The notes beneath the pieces are model-generated. The model was given only the letters and a program-made list of their open reading frames with translations. It was not told the origin of the DNA and did not search any database. From JBGPQJ01 sp963829485 (GTDB lineage: Bacteria > Chloroflexota > Anaerolineae > Anaerolineales > Villigracilaceae): 64,000 bases of DNA. Positions 52,762 through 62,510 of the stretch are shown piece by piece. The translations under genes and the position numbers were made by a program. Location of the stretch: NCBI GenBank assembly GCA_963829485.1, contig CAWHIK010000007.1, positions 1 to 64,000 on the forward strand, in the 5' to 3' direction. The stretch's first letter is position 1. Every line of letters starts with the position of its first letter.

Positions 52762-52782
52762 TACTTAAGTATGGCTTATACT
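52762..52782. promoter_or_regulatory. Palindromic promoter region of the LysR gene
   Basis: TACTTAAGTA (52762-52771) is a perfect 10-bp palindrome overlapping AGTAT-N5-ATACT (52768-52782). The TATACT at 52777-52782 can serve as a -10 box for the LysR gene, 48 bases before its ATG. LysR proteins usually bind such interrupted dyads near their own promoter, so autoregulation is possible. Confidence 0.4.
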
Positions 52783-52829
52783 AAATAGTGTGATTCGTCA
52801 CAATCTTTGTCGGTTTAAGGCGGGGTGTC

Positions 52830-53774
52830 ATGATCAACTTATCGGAACTTCGTGTGTTCGTCACTGCAGCCGAGGAGGGGAATTTCAGCCGGGCGGCAAA
52901 GCGGCTGAAATTGTCGCAATCCGCCATCAGCCAGAACATTCAGGCGGTGGAGAAAGCCTATGGCGTGGAATTGTTCGTCCGCCGCGGACGGACCGTCGAA
53001 TTGAGCGAAATGGGGCGTGCCATCCTCCCGTTGGCGAGAGAGGTGCTCCATTCCTCGAGCAAATTCGAGGACGCTATGCAGAACGCCACCCAGCAGATCG
53101 GCGGGGATCTGTTGATCGGCTGCTCCACCTCGTCTGGGCGTTACCTGATGCCCAGCCTGCTGTCCCTGTTCCAGAAGCAATTCCCCTCTGTCAGGTCACG
53201 CATCAAAGTATTATCGCGGGAAGATGTTTTGGGGCAGCTGCTCAACGAGATGATCCCCCTGGGTGTCACCAGCCGGAAATTCGAACATCACGAACTCGAG
53301 TCCGAGCCGATCTTTACCGAGAAGGTCATCCTGGTTGCGCCGTCGCATCATCCCTGGGCGGAGATCGGACAGGCTGAGCCAAAGGACATCGTCGGTCAGC
53401 CCATCATCATGCGCGAGGAGACATCCGGCACGCGCGAAACCCTGCTCAACGGGTTGAGGGCCTGCGGCGTCACTCCGGATATGCTCAACATCGTCATGGA
53501 ATTGGGCAGTTCGGAAGCCATCGAACTGGCCGTGGAACGCGGCATGGGCATTGCTTTCGTGTCGGAGATGATCGCGGCGCGCGGTCTGTCGTTGGGGTTG
53601 ATCAAGAGAGTGGAAATGAACGGGCTTACCCTGGAGCGGACCATTTGCATGGCACGGCGTTCCAATTATCCCTTCACCCGCGCGCAGAATCTGTTTTGGT
53701 CGTTTGCCAGGGACCATCGCCAGAAGCTCAATACCGAGATTTGGAACAGTTTAACAACACTGGGCGCTGTTTAA
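52830..53774 (+). CDS. LysR-family transcriptional regulator
   Basis: 314 aa. N-terminal winged HTH: LRVFVTAAEEGNFSRAAKRL and LSQSAISQNIQAVEKAYGVE (residues 7-46). The rest is the two-lobe effector domain starting GGDLLIGCSTSSGRYLMPSL, with the usual hinge and EETSGTRETLLNGL ligand region. The effector family (CysB/CbbR-like by the SGTRE motif) suggests a small anion or phosphorylated metabolite; unknown. The regulated gene may be itself or neighbours; both sides are closed by terminators. Confidence 0.9.
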   Translation: MINLSELRVFVTAAEEGNFSRAAKRLKLSQSAISQNIQAVEKAYGVELFVRRGRTVELSEMGRAILPLAREVLHSSSKFEDAMQNATQQIGGDLLIGCSTSSGRYLMPSLLSLFQKQFPSVRSRIKVLSREDVLGQLLNEMIPLGVTSRKFEHHELESEPIFTEKVILVAPSHHPWAEIGQAEPKDIVGQPIIMREETSGTRETLLNGLRACGVTPDMLNIVMELGSSEAIELAVERGMGIAFVSEMIAARGLSLGLIKRVEMNGLTLERTICMARRSNYPFTRAQNLFWSFARDHRQKLNTEIWNSLTTLGAV

Positions 53775-53806
53775 TCACATTGTTCTTCAGCCATTTCGAA
53801 AAAGTC

Positions 53807-53837
53807 AAACAGGTCACGTTAGAAGCGTGACCTGTTT
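53807..53837. terminator. Hairpin A, right of LysR gene
   Basis: AAACAGGTCACG (53807-53818) pairs with CGTGACCTGTTT (53826-53837). A 12-bp stem between converging genes; AGGTCACGTT is shared with hairpin B at 54138-54166. Confidence 0.7.
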
Positions 53838-53856
53838 GTTCGGACCAGGTAAGGGA

Positions 53857-54114
53857 CTATGGTTTGACAACTACCGTTCCACAGGTTTGGCATCTCGATG
53901 CCATCGCATACCCTCGGCTTGCCGACCCTCTATATTTGCTCAAGACATCTGCTTCACCGGTTTTAAGTTGGCTATCAAAGATGGTGCCTTGAAGGATTCT
54001 TTGACGGAATCCATCAGCTACATCGTTTGGGGAAAAAACCACACGGGCGAGATATCCGCTGCGCAGGGTAATCCGGCCATCGATCATTTGTTGACTGCAA
54101 TTAGGGCATTGCAC
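53857..54114 (-). CDS. Small zinc-type protein (PF20097-like candidate)
   Basis: 85 aa. An N-terminal CPNCSQQMIDG and a C-terminal RCQTCGTVVV frame a short beta region, as in DUF6487/PF20097-type proteins that hold one zinc ion between the two ends. No function is known. It lies between two related hairpins (53807-53837 and 54138-54166), as if carried as a unit. Confidence 0.65.
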   Translation of the reverse strand: MQCPNCSQQMIDGRITLRSGYLARVVFSPNDVADGFRQRILQGTIFDSQLKTGEADVLSKYRGSASRGYAMASRCQTCGTVVVKP

Positions 54115-54137
54115 AGTTTAACCTCCAGGCGGTTGAC

Positions 54138-54166
54138 GGTAGGTCACGTTTGAAACATGACCTACC
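54138..54166. terminator. Hairpin B, left of nitroreductase gene
   Basis: GGTAGGTCA (54138-54146) pairs with TGACCTACC (54158-54166), with a GTTT/AAAC extension inside. It lies 10 bases past the nitroreductase stop. AGGTCACGTT is also in hairpin A, 330 bp away. Confidence 0.55.
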
Positions 54167-54175
54167 CGCCATCCA

Positions 54176-54688
54176 TTACCAGTGTTCGTAGCGCACCAAC
54201 TCGCTCAGCGGCTTGCGGACCTTGGGACCCAGCGAATCAGCCGGGTAACCCAGCGGCGTGAAGACGACCGGCTCGGCCTCCTCGGGCAGCTGCAGGACAC
54301 GGCGCGCCGCGTCGACATTGAAAGCCGCAACCCAGCAGGTCCCCAGCCCCAGATTGGCGGCGGCCAGGATGAGATGGTCCGCCACGATGGCAGCGTCGAT
54401 CAGGCGGGCGTTGAAGCGGTCGCTTTCGCGCACCCACGCCTGGGAGGAGATGGCGCACACGGCGATCACCAACGGAGCCTGGACAAACCACGGGCGGTGA
54501 TAGATTTTCCCGATCTCTTCCTCCCGGCCGGTGGTGTGCAGCACCACCAGCTGGAAAGGCTGCCGGTTGGCAGCCGTCGGCGCCAGGCGCGCTGCCTCGA
54601 GGACGGTCTGAAGTTTTTCGTCCTCGACCGGGTCGGGACGATAAGCACGCACACTATAACGCGCCGCGATCAGTTCCGAGTATTCCAT
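54176..54688 (-). CDS. Nitroreductase family protein
   Basis: 170 aa from the ATG at 54688 (GAGGTG upstream; a longer reading to 54742 has no site). FMN-dependent NAD(P)H oxidoreductase. FMN-binding marks: AARYSVRAYRPDPVEDEKLQ, LAPTAANRQPFQLVVL, DAAIVADHLILAAANLGLGT with the conserved W of TCWVAAF, and FTPLGYPADS. It belongs to the short subgroup without extensions. The natural acceptor is unknown. Confidence 0.9.
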   Translation of the reverse strand: MEYSELIAARYSVRAYRPDPVEDEKLQTVLEAARLAPTAANRQPFQLVVLHTTGREEEIGKIYHRPWFVQAPLVIAVCAISSQAWVRESDRFNARLIDAAIVADHLILAAANLGLGTCWVAAFNVDAARRVLQLPEEAEPVVFTPLGYPADSLGPKVRKPLSELVRYEHW

Positions 54689-54925
54689 TTTTTCACCTCG
54701 CTGATAAGGATTAAATCCATTTTGGTGCCTACAAGGTATCAAACAATGCCACCGCTCCGACGGACCACCCGCAGCAACGGCAAAGGTGACCGGGGTTTTC
54801 GCCGGATTGCAAAGTTCTTTCGCTAAGATTCTACTTCGAGAGTCCGATAAATGGATTAAATAACGCCCTCGATGTGATGAACCGATTCTACCTCACCCGC
54901 CCGAACAGGCGGGTGGGGCCTGAGG

Positions 54926-56864
54926 TTATCTCTTGAATTGCGTCTCGTACAACTGGGCGTACAGGCCGCCCAGCGCGAGCAGCTCCGCATGGGTGCCGCG
55001 CTCGACAATCTGCCCGCGGTCAATGACCAGGATCAGGTCCGCGGCGAGGATAGTGCTCAGCCGGTGCGCGATGACGATGGATGTGCGTCCCGCCATCACC
55101 CGCTTGAGCGCATCCTGAATTAAAGATTCCGACTCGGAATCTAAATGGGATGTGGCTTCGTCCAGCACGAGGATGCGCGGGTCCTTGAGGATCACGCGCG
55201 CCAGCGCGATGCGCTGCTTCTCGCCGCCGCTCAGCCGATATCCGCGCTCGCCCACCACCGTGTCGTAGCCGTCCGGCAGGTCGATGATGAAATCGTGGAT
55301 GTTCGCGGCGCGCGCGGCCGCCTCGATCTCCGCCTGGGTCGCATCCAGTCTGGCGTAGGTCAGGTTGGTGCGGATGGTGTCGTGGAACAGGTAGGATTCC
55401 TGCGTGACCATGCCGATCTGAGTCGCAAGCGAGTCGAGCATCACATCCCGGAGGTCGTGCCCGTCGAGCAGGATGCGTCCCTCGGCCGGGTCGTACAGCC
55501 GCGGGATGAGATAGGTCAGCGTGGTCTTGCCGGCGCCGGAGGGACCCACGAGCGCGACCAATTGTCCGGGTGCGGCGGTGAAGGAGATGTGCTCCAAAGC
55601 CACATCCCGCGCCTGGGATTTGGACTCCGCCTCCCCGTCGTCTGCATTCGCGTTCCTCCTTCTCCTTCTTCCCCTTCAATTCAAGCGACAACACAGTTGT
55701 GACGTTTTCCATGCTCCCGTATCGCTTGACGTCGCTGAGCAGGTTGTTCTCGTCGATGGCGTAATTGAAGGTGACGTCATCGAAGACCAGCTCGCCTTTT
55801 GTCTGCTGTAGTTCCAGCGCGCCGGGCTTTTCGGCGATATCCTGCGGCAGGTCGATCAGCTCGAAGACGCGCTCGAAGCTGACCACCGAGGTGGAGAACT
55901 CCACCGGGGCGTTGGCCAGCCCCTGCAGCGCGCCGTACAGGCTGCCGAGGTAGGAGCCGAAGGCGACGATAGTGCCGATGGTGAACGCGCCGGCGATGAC
56001 CAGGTAACCGCCGAAGCCGTAGACCAGCGCCGTGCCGACCGCGCTGACCAGCCCGATGGTGGCGAAGAAGGCCGTGCCGTACACCGCGCGCTGTATGCCG
56101 ATATCGCGCACGGACGCGGCCCGCTCGCGAAAGCGCTTCTCCTCATCGAGCGTGCGCCCGAACAGCTTGACCAGCAGCGCGCCGCCGATGTTGAGCGTCT
56201 CGTTCATGTGGGCGTTCATCTGCGCGTTCAATTCCATGGACCGGCGCGCAAACTCGCGCAGGCGGTCCCCCAGTTTGCGGGAGACGAGGATGAACAGCGG
56301 CAGGATGATCACGCTGACCAGCGTCAACCGCCACTCGAGGGTCAGCATCACGATCAGGATGGCTGCCGCCTCGATCAGGTTGGTGATGATACCGACGATG
56401 GTGTTGCTGATGGCGTTCTGCGCGCCGACCACGTCGCTGTTCAGGCGGCTCATCAGTTCGCCCGTTTTCGTGTGGGTGAAAAAGCGCAGCGACATGCGCT
56501 GCAGCTTGCCATAAAGCGCCACGCGCAGGTCGTAGATCACGCCTTCCCCTACTTTGGCATTCAACTGCCGCTGCACCACGCCGACCAGCCCGTTCAACGC
56601 CGGGATGACCAGCAGCGCCAGCGCCAGCCACGCCAGCGCGGTCAGATCGCCGGCCGGGATGACCACGTCGATCATGCGCCGGAAGATGAGCGGGATGAGC
56701 AGCGACAGACCTGTGCCGATGAGGATCATCACCAGCATTCCAATGATCTGCCACTGGTAGGGACGCGCGTAAGTCAGTACGCGCATCAACAGCTCCCGTG
56801 TGACCTTGGGAGGCTTACTTTCCGAACGCATATAAGAGCCGAACCAACCGCCATGTCCGTGCAT
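54926..56864 (-). CDS. ABC exporter, MsbA/LmrA-type half-transporter (one frame break)
   Basis: About 646 aa when joined. Six-helix membrane domain from ATG 56864 (start of helix 1 near YQWQIIGMLVMILIGTGLSL; RLNSDVVGAQNAISNTIVGI intact). Near 55640-55680 the frame changes inside an A/G-rich charged linker (KGKKEKEE). The nucleotide domain then has Walker A VGPSGAGKTTL, Q-loop MVTQES, signature LSGGEKQRIALARV, Walker B ILVLDEATSHLD and H-loop IAHRLST. A homodimeric exporter of lipid or drug is typical; the substrate is unknown. Confidence 0.9.
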
Positions 56865-56985
56865 ATGTCCAATTTCCTTTTTTGTAAGGGATGAGTTTAC
56901 AACTCGCTCAGACTATAAGTCCATCCGCCCAATTTGGCAACGAAAAAACGGGCTGGTTTTCGAGAACACTATATAAAAATGGAAA

Positions 56986-58251
56986 TTATTCTGTGATGGC
57001 AGATTCCTGCGCGGAGATTTCCTCGGCATGCAGCCGGTTCGCGCGTCGGATCAACGGCAGAGCGGGAAGCAGCAGCAGGCTGGCGAAAGTGATCGCCGCA
57101 CGGATGCTCCACAGGCTGACGATGCCCACCACCGGCCCGGAGGCGATCTGCCCGATGGCATCCACCTGCCCCGACATGGAGATGACCGTCGCGCGCGTTT
57201 CCGAATCCAGGCGCTGGTTGATCCAGGCGTCGTAGAGCGGGCCCAGCACGTTGCGCGTGATGCTGACCAGCCACACCGCAGCGATGCTCACCGCCAATGC
57301 CGGTAGGACCACCAGGCTGGGGGCAAGGGCAAAGGTGAAGATCGCCAGCGAGAGCAGCGCGGTCAGCCAGACCATGGCTTTCGCGATGGAGGGCGCGTGG
57401 CTGGCATCGAGCCGCTTCTCCACCTGTTGCGTGACGAGGATGGACAGGATCATCCCGCCGGCGCGCAGAAACCCGAAGAAAGCCACCTCGTTCATCCCGA
57501 ACAAGCTGGGGATGGTGAAGTTGTCAACCAGGTATTTGACCCACAGCCGGTCCCAGCCCTCGGAGTAAAGCCCGTAGATGAACCCCACCCCCAGGACGGT
57601 CATCAGCGCCGGGCGCCGGCGAACGGCGGACAGCCCCTTGTTGAAGATGTCGCCCATATGCTGCCAGGTGTTGCGGTTCTCCGGCCGCGTCGGTTTGAAT
57701 CCGCGCTCGGGCATGATCAGCGCCAGGACAATGGAAATCGAAGAGAGCAGCACGCCGCCCGCCACGATGGGGATGTTCACGGCGATGTTTCCCAGAGGGA
57801 TGGCCAGAAGCATACCGACCAAAGCCCCGGCCAGCTCATAACGGTTGGCGTGGAGGAAGGTTCGGTTGGCATTCTCCTCGCCGATCTCGTCGGAGAGCCA
57901 GGCCTGCTGCGCCCCGCTGGTGAAAGTGTAACCGACACCCCAAAGCACCTGCGCCAGCACGATCGGCAGGAAGACCGGGAACAGCCCTTCCACGATAAAC
58001 GCCCAGCCCATGATGAAATACCCGATGATGATCGAAAGCCGGCGCGAATAGGCATCCGCCACGACACCGGTCGGGACCTCGAACAGCAGAACGGTGAGTT
58101 CAACGGTCGTGCCGACCAGAACGAGCTGCAAGCCCGACAACCCCGCCACGGTGGCCTCGTAGAACGAGGTCACGACGAAGATCATGCTGAACAACAGCGA
58201 TGTCGTAAAACCGAGATAGAGATAGAGCCGGGTGGCGTCGAATTTACGCAT
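56986..58251 (-). CDS. Major facilitator superfamily transporter (drug-efflux-like)
   Basis: About 421 aa from ATG 58251; an upstream TTG at 58266 would overlap the previous stop. Twelve helices; the loop 2-3 motif is FEVPTGVVADAYSRR, the signature of MFS antiporters. Central loop rich in charge (RGFKPTRPENRNTWQHMGDI). It follows the GNAT gene by 7 bases, suggesting one transcript with the acetyltransferase. Confidence 0.85.
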   Translation of the reverse strand: MRKFDATRLYLYLGFTTSLLFSMIFVVTSFYEATVAGLSGLQLVLVGTTVELTVLLFEVPTGVVADAYSRRLSIIIGYFIMGWAFIVEGLFPVFLPIVLAQVLWGVGYTFTSGAQQAWLSDEIGEENANRTFLHANRYELAGALVGMLLAIPLGNIAVNIPIVAGGVLLSSISIVLALIMPERGFKPTRPENRNTWQHMGDIFNKGLSAVRRRPALMTVLGVGFIYGLYSEGWDRLWVKYLVDNFTIPSLFGMNEVAFFGFLRAGGMILSILVTQQVEKRLDASHAPSIAKAMVWLTALLSLAIFTFALAPSLVVLPALAVSIAAVWLVSITRNVLGPLYDAWINQRLDSETRATVISMSGQVDAIGQIASGPVVGIVSLWSIRAAITFASLLLLPALPLIRRANRLHAEEISAQESAITE

Positions 58252-58258
58252 GAATTGA

Positions 58259-59593
58259 TCAGGCAATGGGGAGCAGGAACGAGGCCTTCCGCGGGAAGAG
58301 CGCGGTCAACAGCACGCGTTCGCGGTCACTTCTCCACCAGCAGTCCGCGCGGGATTGCTTGAGCTCGTCCATCGTGCGATGGCCAAAGACCAACTGCAGG
58401 AAGGTCAGATCGGGGAAGGCGACATCGCCTTCATTTTCCTTGGGTCCCGGCTGCCACGGTTCAGCTATGGACAGACGACCGTTCTCGAATCCCAGCCGCA
58501 AGCCGCTGCGGTAGAAGCTGATGCATACCTCACCGTTGAAGCCGGGGAGGAGAGACTCGCTCAAGCGGCGTTCCAGCACCGGCGTGATGTGACGGATGAA
58601 ACCGGGAAGGTCTGGCACGCGCAGATACCAGCAGTAAGGTTGCCGGACACGAGGCAGGTTGTCGCGCATCACCTCGTAGACCGGGTGTCCTCCCGACAGC
58701 GCAAAGGTGAACGCGGAACGGTTGTTGCCATCTTTATCGCAAACGGCTTTGCCGATATCCCACATAAAACGCACCACGGACGGCGTCACGTCAAGCCAGG
58801 AGACACCCGCCTTGAGTTCGTAGGCCATCACCGGGCAGGATACGCCCCAGGAATACTCAGGGTGGGCAAAGTAACCCACTTTCTCTCCGGTGACTGCATG
58901 CTCGATGATCTCCCAAACCATGCGCTGGATGCTTTCAACGCCGCGGCCGGACAGGTCGTAGCGCCAGATCGGCTCATCGCGTACTACAGAGAGCAGGCTG
59001 CGGCGTGATGCATGGGCATAGACTTCACTGAGAAATGAGATATCGGTCTCGGTGGCGGCGCGGAAGCGGTAAGGTTCGGACTCCCCCTCCTTTAACTTCG
59101 GCAGATTCATCTCAAAACCCGAGCGGCTGCCGTCCAGGTCCACGCACATCTCGTAACCGAACAGGCGGTAATAATACGGGATGCCGGTGATGGCCTGCAC
59201 CATTTCGCCGCGCTCGAGGCTCCACTTGTGGATCTCCTCGAACTGGACGCGGACCAACCCGCGGTTGCGAAACTCGGGCAGCGTACCAACCAGCTCGGGG
59301 CGGCCTACTTTGAAGGGGATCCCGTCATAGGTCCAAGTCTGTGAGATGTGATTCAGCGACGAAACGATGCGCCCCGTCGCCTGCTCCTCGACGAGGGTAA
59401 AGTCGCCCGTCCCAAAGGTCGGATGCGGGCGTTCGAGCAGGTCACGAGTCCATGCGGCGAGGCGCAGGTCTGGTTTGTCCGTGTCGGTATGGATGAAGGC
59501 GTTGAAATCGCCCAGTTTTTCAGCATCCGCCGGCGTGGAGCGGCGCAGGACGAGTCCGTTCCCCAGATCACGGATGATGTTCGTTGTTGTCAT
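58259..59593 (-). CDS. GNAT acetyltransferase with Eis-like three-domain layout
   Basis: 444 aa. Two GNAT-like domains: the first with the acetyl-CoA motif VGTLPEFRNRGLVRVQFEEI (about 108-127) and ITGIPYYYRLFGYEMC; the second about 175-310. A C-terminal SCP2-like domain (ADCWWRSDRE near the end) follows. Eis proteins acetylate amines of many substrates. Here it begins the cluster of acetyltransferases and efflux proteins that fills the right end of the window. No special substrate can be named. Confidence 0.85.
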   Translation of the reverse strand: MTTTNIIRDLGNGLVLRRSTPADAEKLGDFNAFIHTDTDKPDLRLAAWTRDLLERPHPTFGTGDFTLVEEQATGRIVSSLNHISQTWTYDGIPFKVGRPELVGTLPEFRNRGLVRVQFEEIHKWSLERGEMVQAITGIPYYYRLFGYEMCVDLDGSRSGFEMNLPKLKEGESEPYRFRAATETDISFLSEVYAHASRRSLLSVVRDEPIWRYDLSGRGVESIQRMVWEIIEHAVTGEKVGYFAHPEYSWGVSCPVMAYELKAGVSWLDVTPSVVRFMWDIGKAVCDKDGNNRSAFTFALSGGHPVYEVMRDNLPRVRQPYCWYLRVPDLPGFIRHITPVLERRLSESLLPGFNGEVCISFYRSGLRLGFENGRLSIAEPWQPGPKENEGDVAFPDLTFLQLVFGHRTMDELKQSRADCWWRSDRERVLLTALFPRKASFLLPIA

Positions 59594-59626
59594 GGTTTTA
59601 TCCTGTAGGCCTTGCCCGGCGCTTTG

Positions 59627-60226
59627 TTATTTGAGCAGCTTCTTCAAATCCTTCAGCGTCTGTTCCGTTGACTCGAAAAGGATGCCGTGCATACCCATGG
59701 CTTCGCAGCCGGCGATGTTCTCGGCGAAGTCATCGATGAAGACGGCTTCCCTTGGCTTGACCTCCAACTGCTCAAGCGCATGTTCGAAGATGGTTGCCCC
59801 GGGTTTCATGACTCCCACTTCGGCGGAAATGATCAGCGTGTCGAAGGCGTCGTCAAATTTCTCGCGTTTCAAGTAAGGACGCAAACCGTCCCAGGCATTG
59901 CTGATCAGGCCGGTGCCGTAACGCGGTCGCAGCGAACGGATGTAGGAAATCAGTTCCCGATCGATGATATCGCCATCGAAAAACTCCTTACGGATGGCTT
60001 CCCTTTCCTTCAGCGGACGGTGCAGGGCGCGTGCCACGAATTTCCAATGGTCGTCCTCACTGATCTTGCCGATGGACGCTTCCTGGCTGGACTTGCTATC
60101 GAACACGATCCTGACCAGCTCCTCATAGGTCAAGCCGACGCGTTCAGCCAGCCTTTCCCGCGGGGACTGGAACTCCGTGCGGGCGATAACCCCGCCCAGG
60201 TCGAAGTAAACCGCCTTGATGGTCAT
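59627..60226 (-). CDS. HAD-family hydrolase, YihX-like
   Basis: 199 aa. Motif I is VYFDLGGVIARTE (nucleophile Asp present; the second Asp is Gly, as in YihX-type D-x-G members). Motif II is in GLISNAWDG, motif III Lys in SAEVGVMKPGATIFEHAL, motif IV VFIDDFAENIAGC. Length is normal for a class I HAD. The start overlaps the stop of the small zinc gene by 4 bases. Confidence 0.85.
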   Translation of the reverse strand: MTIKAVYFDLGGVIARTEFQSPRERLAERVGLTYEELVRIVFDSKSSQEASIGKISEDDHWKFVARALHRPLKEREAIRKEFFDGDIIDRELISYIRSLRPRYGTGLISNAWDGLRPYLKREKFDDAFDTLIISAEVGVMKPGATIFEHALEQLEVKPREAVFIDDFAENIAGCEAMGMHGILFESTEQTLKDLKKLLK

Positions 60227-60426
60227 TCCTTACCCGCCAGTTTCTTTTTATAAGCCGGGTAGGCGCGGCCAAGCTGGTCGCGCGTAACGTACACGGCGCG
60301 CCGGCAATTGGGGCAGTGGGCATCGTAATGATGCTTGGATTGATCTTTTAATTCTTCGATGGCTGCCATGGCGGTCTCCTGGTTCATGGAAAATGGCATG
60401 GAACAGTGGTTACATTTGATTTGCAT
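60223..60426 (-). CDS. Small zinc-ribbon protein
   Basis: 67 aa. CNHCSMPFSMN (residues 5-15) and HCPNCRRAVYV (about 37-47) form one zinc ribbon; the tail is basic (YPAYKKKLAGKE). Perhaps a nucleic-acid or protein adaptor. It is coupled to the HAD hydrolase by a 4-base overlap. Confidence 0.75.
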   Translation of the reverse strand: MQIKCNHCSMPFSMNQETAMAAIEELKDQSKHHYDAHCPNCRRAVYVTRDQLGRAYPAYKKKLAGKE

Positions 60427-60458
60427 AGTGACTCCTCTTAAAGCGTAGATGATATTGA

Positions 60459-61445
60459 TTATTCTGCTGTCTGGGCGCTGATCTCGCGCCCGGGACGAAT
60501 TTCCTTCTCATAACAAACATATTCCGTTTCGACATGCATGCCGGCGCGCTCATAAAGGCGCGTGGCGCCGGTGGGGTTGCTGGCATCCACGCCCAGACCG
60601 ACAACATTCTGTCCGCGTTTATAGAATTCACCGAACGAGTGCAGCAGGAGCGCCATGCCCAATCCCTGCTTGCGCCAGGGCCGGCGCACGCCCAGGCTCC
60701 ACACCCAGCCCATGCCGCTGCGGTATCGGCAGATGGAGACGCCGGCGATCTTTTCCCCTGCCCAGGCAACGAACCACAGGTCGGGGTAGTAGCGGTCGGG
60801 CGCCATGCGGTGCTGTTTCCATTCCTCGAACGACGGCTTGATAAAACCCCAGTGGTCGGCAAAGGACTCGGCGAGGGCCTCATAGACCGGATAAAGATGC
60901 TCAGCCTCGACGAAGGGACGTATCTCAACGCCCGCAGGGAACTGTGGCGCTTGCGGCGGATCTTTGAGGGTGATCCGCATAGACCAATTGTAACGGATGG
61001 CTTTGAATCCCTCGTTTTCATGCAGCGCGCAGGCATCCTTATCGCCGGCAGTCATCATGTTTCGCAGGAAGATGCGCAGGTCCGGTTCAGCCTTGGGCAT
61101 TTCCCGGCGGGCTCGTTCATCCAGCGCGCGCAGCATCGCTGTGCCAATCCCCAACTCCTCGAACTGCGGATGGACATAGCCATCGCCCTGGTAACTGGCG
61201 TGACCCGGCCGGCAGAAGAATTCCTCGTATCCGACCACTTTGCCGGAGGGGTCGGTCACCACCCAGACATCGGTATCGAGGTCAAAGCTGGCTTCCCACT
61301 CCGACCGGAGTTCCGAAGCCGGGACGGCATCGTCCGGGTCGCCGTCGGCCTCACAGACGGCGCGGATCAGATCCGCCACGCCTTCCAGATCCGACCAGGC
61401 CGCGGTACGCAGGGTAAACCCAGGGGGGAGAATTTTATCGGTCAT
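60459..61445 (-). CDS. Double-domain GNAT acetyltransferase (paralogue A)
   Basis: 328 aa. Two GNAT domains of about 160 residues: the first with YVHPQFEELGIGTAMLRALD, the second with SLGVRRPWRKQGLGMALLLH (R-x-x-G-x-G/A acetyl-CoA loop, about 244-263). The end YEKEIRPGREISAQ is almost the same as that of the next gene (FEKELRAGREISTQ), so the two are tandem duplicates. The layout recalls mycothiol synthase MshD, but the substrate is unknown. Confidence 0.85.
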   Translation of the reverse strand: MTDKILPPGFTLRTAAWSDLEGVADLIRAVCEADGDPDDAVPASELRSEWEASFDLDTDVWVVTDPSGKVVGYEEFFCRPGHASYQGDGYVHPQFEELGIGTAMLRALDERARREMPKAEPDLRIFLRNMMTAGDKDACALHENEGFKAIRYNWSMRITLKDPPQAPQFPAGVEIRPFVEAEHLYPVYEALAESFADHWGFIKPSFEEWKQHRMAPDRYYPDLWFVAWAGEKIAGVSICRYRSGMGWVWSLGVRRPWRKQGLGMALLLHSFGEFYKRGQNVVGLGVDASNPTGATRLYERAGMHVETEYVCYEKEIRPGREISAQTAE

Positions 61446-61454
61446 TGGTCAATT

Positions 61455-62495
61455 CTAGTCTATTTGCTGTGTGCTGATCTCGCGACCCGCGCGCAGTTCC
61501 TTCTCGAACTGGTCAAACTGGCGAGCCACGTGCATTCCGGCTTTCTCGTAAATACGCAATGCGCCGGTCAGGCTGTTTGCATCCACGCCCAGAGCCGCGC
61601 GCTTCTGACCGCGCGCATGCATGGCCGAAAATGAGTGTAAAAGCAGCGCGGTGGCGATGCCGCGCTTTCGCCAGGGGCGGAGCACACCCAGTTCATTGAC
61701 CCATCCGCTCTCGGGATCCTCGACATCCACCGGGCGGCACAGGCTGATGCCCACGATTTTGTTTTCTTCGACAGCCACGAACCAGAAAGCCGGGTCAAAA
61801 CCCGGGATGTCCATCAGGTTGTGCTTGAATTCCCTAAATCCGTCCTCGAAGGGCTGCTCCACGAACCCAAAATGGTCACGGAATGAATCGACGACACATT
61901 GGTAAACCGCTTCAGTTTCGGTCGCCGGGTCAAACGGGCGGATGCGAATCCCCTCGGGCAGAGCGGGCACGACCGGCGGTGCGTTGAGGTCCGTTTCCAT
62001 GCGGTAGTACGAGCGGATGGGAGTCCAGCCCATCTTTTTGATAGCGCGCATGCCAGCTGCGTTATGATGTTCGGTGCCGGTGCGCGGCGCGATCCTCAGG
62101 CCAGGCTCCACCACGTCAAGCGCGGACCGTGAACGGTTCTCACCCCAAGCCAGCAGGTACTCCCAGATTCCCATGTCGAAGTGGTCGGGGTGCACGCAGA
62201 CCCAGTTCCACGGGTGTACAAGCGGCTTATGGATCAACCAGCACTCCGCCAGCCCAACCAGCGAACCATCCGGCGTGAGAACCGCATGGACATCCGTTTC
62301 CGGATGGAAGCCTTCGTTCTGCCAATCGAGTCGGATGAGTTCCGGGTCAGTCAGGTCAACGCGCCCATTGATTCGCAAAGCATAGGCATTAACCAGATCG
62401 AACAGCAGCATGTAATCTTCGAGTTTCCCGGCGCGGGACGTATAACCGGCGGGAAGCATATTTTCAAATGTTTTTATTTCATGGCTGGTATTCAT
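61455..62495 (-). CDS. Double-domain GNAT acetyltransferase (paralogue B)
   Basis: 346 aa. Same two-domain plan as the gene at 60459-61445, with NELGVLRPWRKRGIATALLL as the acetyl-CoA loop of domain 2 and WNWVCVHPDHFDMGIWEYLL in domain 1, which lacks the typical R-x-x-G-x-G loop and is probably not catalytic. The spacing between the two genes is 9 bases. Only the second domain is likely active. Confidence 0.85.
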   Translation of the reverse strand: MNTSHEIKTFENMLPAGYTSRAGKLEDYMLLFDLVNAYALRINGRVDLTDPELIRLDWQNEGFHPETDVHAVLTPDGSLVGLAECWLIHKPLVHPWNWVCVHPDHFDMGIWEYLLAWGENRSRSALDVVEPGLRIAPRTGTEHHNAAGMRAIKKMGWTPIRSYYRMETDLNAPPVVPALPEGIRIRPFDPATETEAVYQCVVDSFRDHFGFVEQPFEDGFREFKHNLMDIPGFDPAFWFVAVEENKIVGISLCRPVDVEDPESGWVNELGVLRPWRKRGIATALLLHSFSAMHARGQKRAALGVDANSLTGALRIYEKAGMHVARQFDQFEKELRAGREISTQQID

Positions 62496-62510
62496 CTTCT
62501 TTCCTTTCTA

